The notes beneath the pieces are model-generated. The model was not told the origin of the DNA. It ran no database searches and was given only the letters and a program-made list of their open reading frames with translations. Shown here piece after piece: positions 61,738 to 64,000 of a DNA stretch of 64,000 bases. The position numbers were made by a program, and so were the translations under genes. The DNA is from Notospermus geniculatus (taxonomy: Eukaryota > Nemertea > Pilidiophora > Heteronemertea > Lineidae). The stretch spans positions 149,855 to 213,854 of the forward strand of contig NMRB01001090.1 of NCBI GenBank assembly GCA_002633025.1, given 5' to 3'. The stretch's first letter is position 1. The number at the start of each line of letters is the position of its first letter.

Positions 61738-64000
61738 ATGGGGGTTAGTATTTTATTATGGAGGGCTAGAATTGGTTTGTTCCACTGTAGTACGTCTACT
61801 GTACTGACTGGCAATACGTCTTGTTGTTCATCTACTGTGGGTCTGGATTTAAGTAGTGATGTGTTGTTGTATTTCTGTCTAATTTGGTCATTATGTGCAG
61901 CTGCTTTTTATTTCAGACTGTGGTTGGTCACTCTCATGGCTTTCTATCTTCTGATATGTATTGCCATTAGATCTTTATTGTTACTATCTTGTATTGCTGT
62001 ATTCTGGACAGTTTTGAGTAGGTTTGACCATAAATCTTCTCCATCCTCTCTATTGAACTTGATTATGGTTATTACCTTTATTATTTTCACGGTGCCCGGT
62101 TTTCTTTTGCTGTGCCTTAATATCGTTAATCCTAATGTAATTGCAATGATTTTAATGTTGGCTGGTGATGTAGAATTATACCCTGGGCCGAATACTATGT
62201 TTAATATCCTTTATGCTAATGTGAATAGTATAACAGCCGAGTCTGGTCAACGTTTCGAAGATCTTTGTCTTAGAATGAAAATGGAGCATTTAGATGTGGT
62301 ATGTCTATGTGAAGCTGGTCAGAATCTCAAGTTGGAAGGTCTGAACGTTGATGGATACCATAAACTGGATGTATCCTATTATAAAAATGTCAACAGGGGT
62401 ATGCTAATTTATGTTAGTGACAAACTCTCTTACCACAGTCGTAATGATCTTGAATCTGAATTTTGTCTTTGGGCTGAGTTGAAGACTAATAATGCCTGTG
62501 TTTTGGCTGGCTTGTTTTATAGATCCCCGTCTCAAAATGTTTCAGCTCGGGATAACTTCATAAAAGAGTTTGATGCTAATATCTGTAATGCTCTGAAGAA
62601 ACGGTCAGCCCAAGTCGTGGTTGTAGGTGGTGATTTTAATGCGAGAAGTCAGCACTGGTGGGCAGGTGACATCAATACGCTTGAGGGGACGGCACTTTAT
62701 GAAACATCTGTAAAATATCAGTAATCCGACTAGGATTACCGAGAACAGTATGTCATGTCTTGACTTAATTTTTTGTAATAATATGGGTTTTGTACATGAT
62801 TCTAAAGTGTTGCCACCTATCTCTTTATCTGACCACAGTTGTACTTACCTGTGCTTGGACCTTAATACAAGATTATATCAATCTGTGAATATTGAACGTA
62901 AGATATGGAAGTTCTCCTGTGCTGATACTCTACGTTTGAATGATGCAATTAAATCATTTGACTGGGACTCTATTCTTGATGGTGATAATCCTGATCTGGT
63001 TTGTGAAAGCTTTGTGAATTGTTTGCTGTCTCTTTTTGACCAGTACATCCCTCATTATATTAAAATAATAAGACCTAAAGATGCCCCATGGTTTAATGAT
63101 ACAATACAAAGGGCCATTCATAAACGTAACAAATGTTATAGACAAATGGTGAAGTACAACTCCCATGACAATGTAAGGTCATTCAAGGCGGCAGCAAACA
63201 ATGTTAAGAATTTGGTTAAACGTTCCAAAACGTCCTTTCATGACAGACTGTGTAATTCCTTAGATGAGAATTCTGCTAGCTCCAGGAATTACTGGTGTAT
63301 TCTTAAACAACTTTTAGGTAAAAAGTTCGACTCTGGTATTCCAACTATTTCCACAGGGAATGTAGTCCTGGACAGTGACAACCTCAAGTGTGAGGCGTTT
63401 TTACAAAACTTTACTAAAAAATTCCACCATGATTACGGCGAGGATGTTGTGCCCGTGTTTCCTGATAGAACAGAGGTAGTATTAAGTGACTTAGTTTTCC
63501 CTCCCAGCAAGATTGAAGCAATTCTTGGGAGATTAGATTGTAACAAACAGGGTGGGGAGGATGGTATTTCCAACAAACTCTTGAAATTGGTTGCCAGTTC
63601 ACTAGATGTACCCTTAAGTGAACTTTTTACCTATCTTTTCAATAAGGGCCATTTTCCCTCTTTATGGAAACTAGGAATTGTGGTCCCACTTTTCAAAAAT
63701 AAAGGCTCCGAAAGCGATATTGAAAACTATAGACCCGTCACGTTGTTGAACTCCATCTCAAAGGTTTTTGAGCGTATAGTCCATGAGAGTATATCCAGTC
63801 ACCTCTTTTCTAACGACCTGCTCTTTGATAAACAGTCTGGATTCATTCCTGGTCATGACACCCAGAAGCTATTGGTGCACATTGTCGATACCCTTCTTGG
63901 TCACTTCGATTCTCAGAGTGTGGTTAGGGGCGTTTTCCTAGATATAGCTGGGGCCTTCGACAGTGTTCCTCACTTTTTGTTATTAAAGAAATTACCGGCG
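61738..64000 (+). pseudogene. LINE ORF2 of the second element: TM region, damaged 2A, endonuclease, RT; frameshifted, partial
   Basis: Starts MGVSILLWRARIGLF. Residues ~38-130 have three or four hydrophobic helices. Then comes GDVELYPGP (62164-62190), a 2A motif whose NPGP Asn is Tyr (TAC for AAC). The endonuclease has YANVNS, CLCEAGQ, GGDFNARSQHWW; the frame stops at 62724. The sequence continues one base shifted from 62723 (PTRITENSMSCLDLIF, SLSDHS), missing about seven codons relative to the first element. It then stays open to the window end with RT motifs VVPLFKNKG, YRPVTLLNSISKVFE and GVFLDIAGAFDSV. It has only one TM-2A module, against two in the 34.4-kb copy. One ambiguous base (61618) lies upstream. 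Confidence 0.88.

Larger units (their letters stand above)
60131..64000 (+). mobile_element. Second 2A-family LINE, 5' part, continues beyond the window
   Basis: Same order as the 32.5-kb element: CAAGATGGCTGCC near the presumed 5' end (60140), ORF1 (60523-61212), spacer, ORF2 from 61738. ORF2 similarity to the first element runs to the last base of the window at RT motif A. The exact 5' end and target duplication cannot be set because the other end is outside. Confidence 0.85.

Overview
This is a repeat-dominated stretch of an animal nuclear genome, most likely a marine invertebrate. Signs are eukaryotic splice donors, vertebrate-type TTAGGG repeats, rhodopsin-like GPCR exons, many non-LTR retrotransposons, dense foldback/MITE DNA elements, AGGTCA- and GGCCGCCAT-rich satellites, and very frequent palindromic words such as TAGGCCTA and TACCGGTA. 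An echinoderm, hemichordate or cephalochordate would fit, but I cannot decide from the sequence. There is one assembly gap (30588-30952) and two single ambiguous bases (4257, 61618). I see no rRNA, CRISPR array or bacterial operon.

Layout. 1-9 kb: MITEs and a single-exon OTU-protease gene on the minus strand (4712-6364). 9.2-10.2 kb: an N-terminal GPCR remnant and nested foldbacks. 10.4-23.9 kb: a non-LTR reverse transcriptase split by a 12.3-kb DNA transposon (11197-23495). That transposon has a TTAA target duplication and imperfect GGGC... terminal inverted repeats. Its minus-strand gene encodes a Mutator/Kolobok-type transposase fused to a YqaJ exonuclease, and is itself broken by a 391-bp MITE with a perfect 9-bp target duplication. 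The transposon also carries a 4.5-kb palindrome whose arms are ~165-bp satellites. 24-32 kb: a THAP remnant, an RT remnant, several foldbacks, a 1-kb minisatellite foldback, the gap and TG repeats. 32.5-38.65 kb: a full-length CR1/L2-like LINE with an 11-bp target duplication; its ORF2 starts with two membrane-segment-plus-2A modules in tandem. 39-50 kb: three partial copies of a neuropeptide-receptor-like GPCR, invaded by a tRNA-SINE-like element, hAT-, TA- and TTAA-type MITEs and a 1.8-kb foldback inserted at the receptor stop codon. 49.8-51.8 kb: gag and protease of a decayed LTR retrotransposon, minus strand. 52-60 kb: TIR elements and foldbacks, one carrying interstitial telomeric repeats. 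60.1-64 kb: a second LINE of the 2A family, with a frameshift and a damaged 2A motif, running off the window.

How the parts relate. Almost all recognisable coding sequence belongs to mobile elements or decayed receptor copies. The nested insertions give a relative chronology. The LINE RT came first, then the TTAA transposon, then the MITE in its transposase gene. The GPCR duplications came before the foldback and MITE insertions that distinguish the copies. The most informative systems are the transposase-YqaJ fusion element and the tandem-2A LINE.
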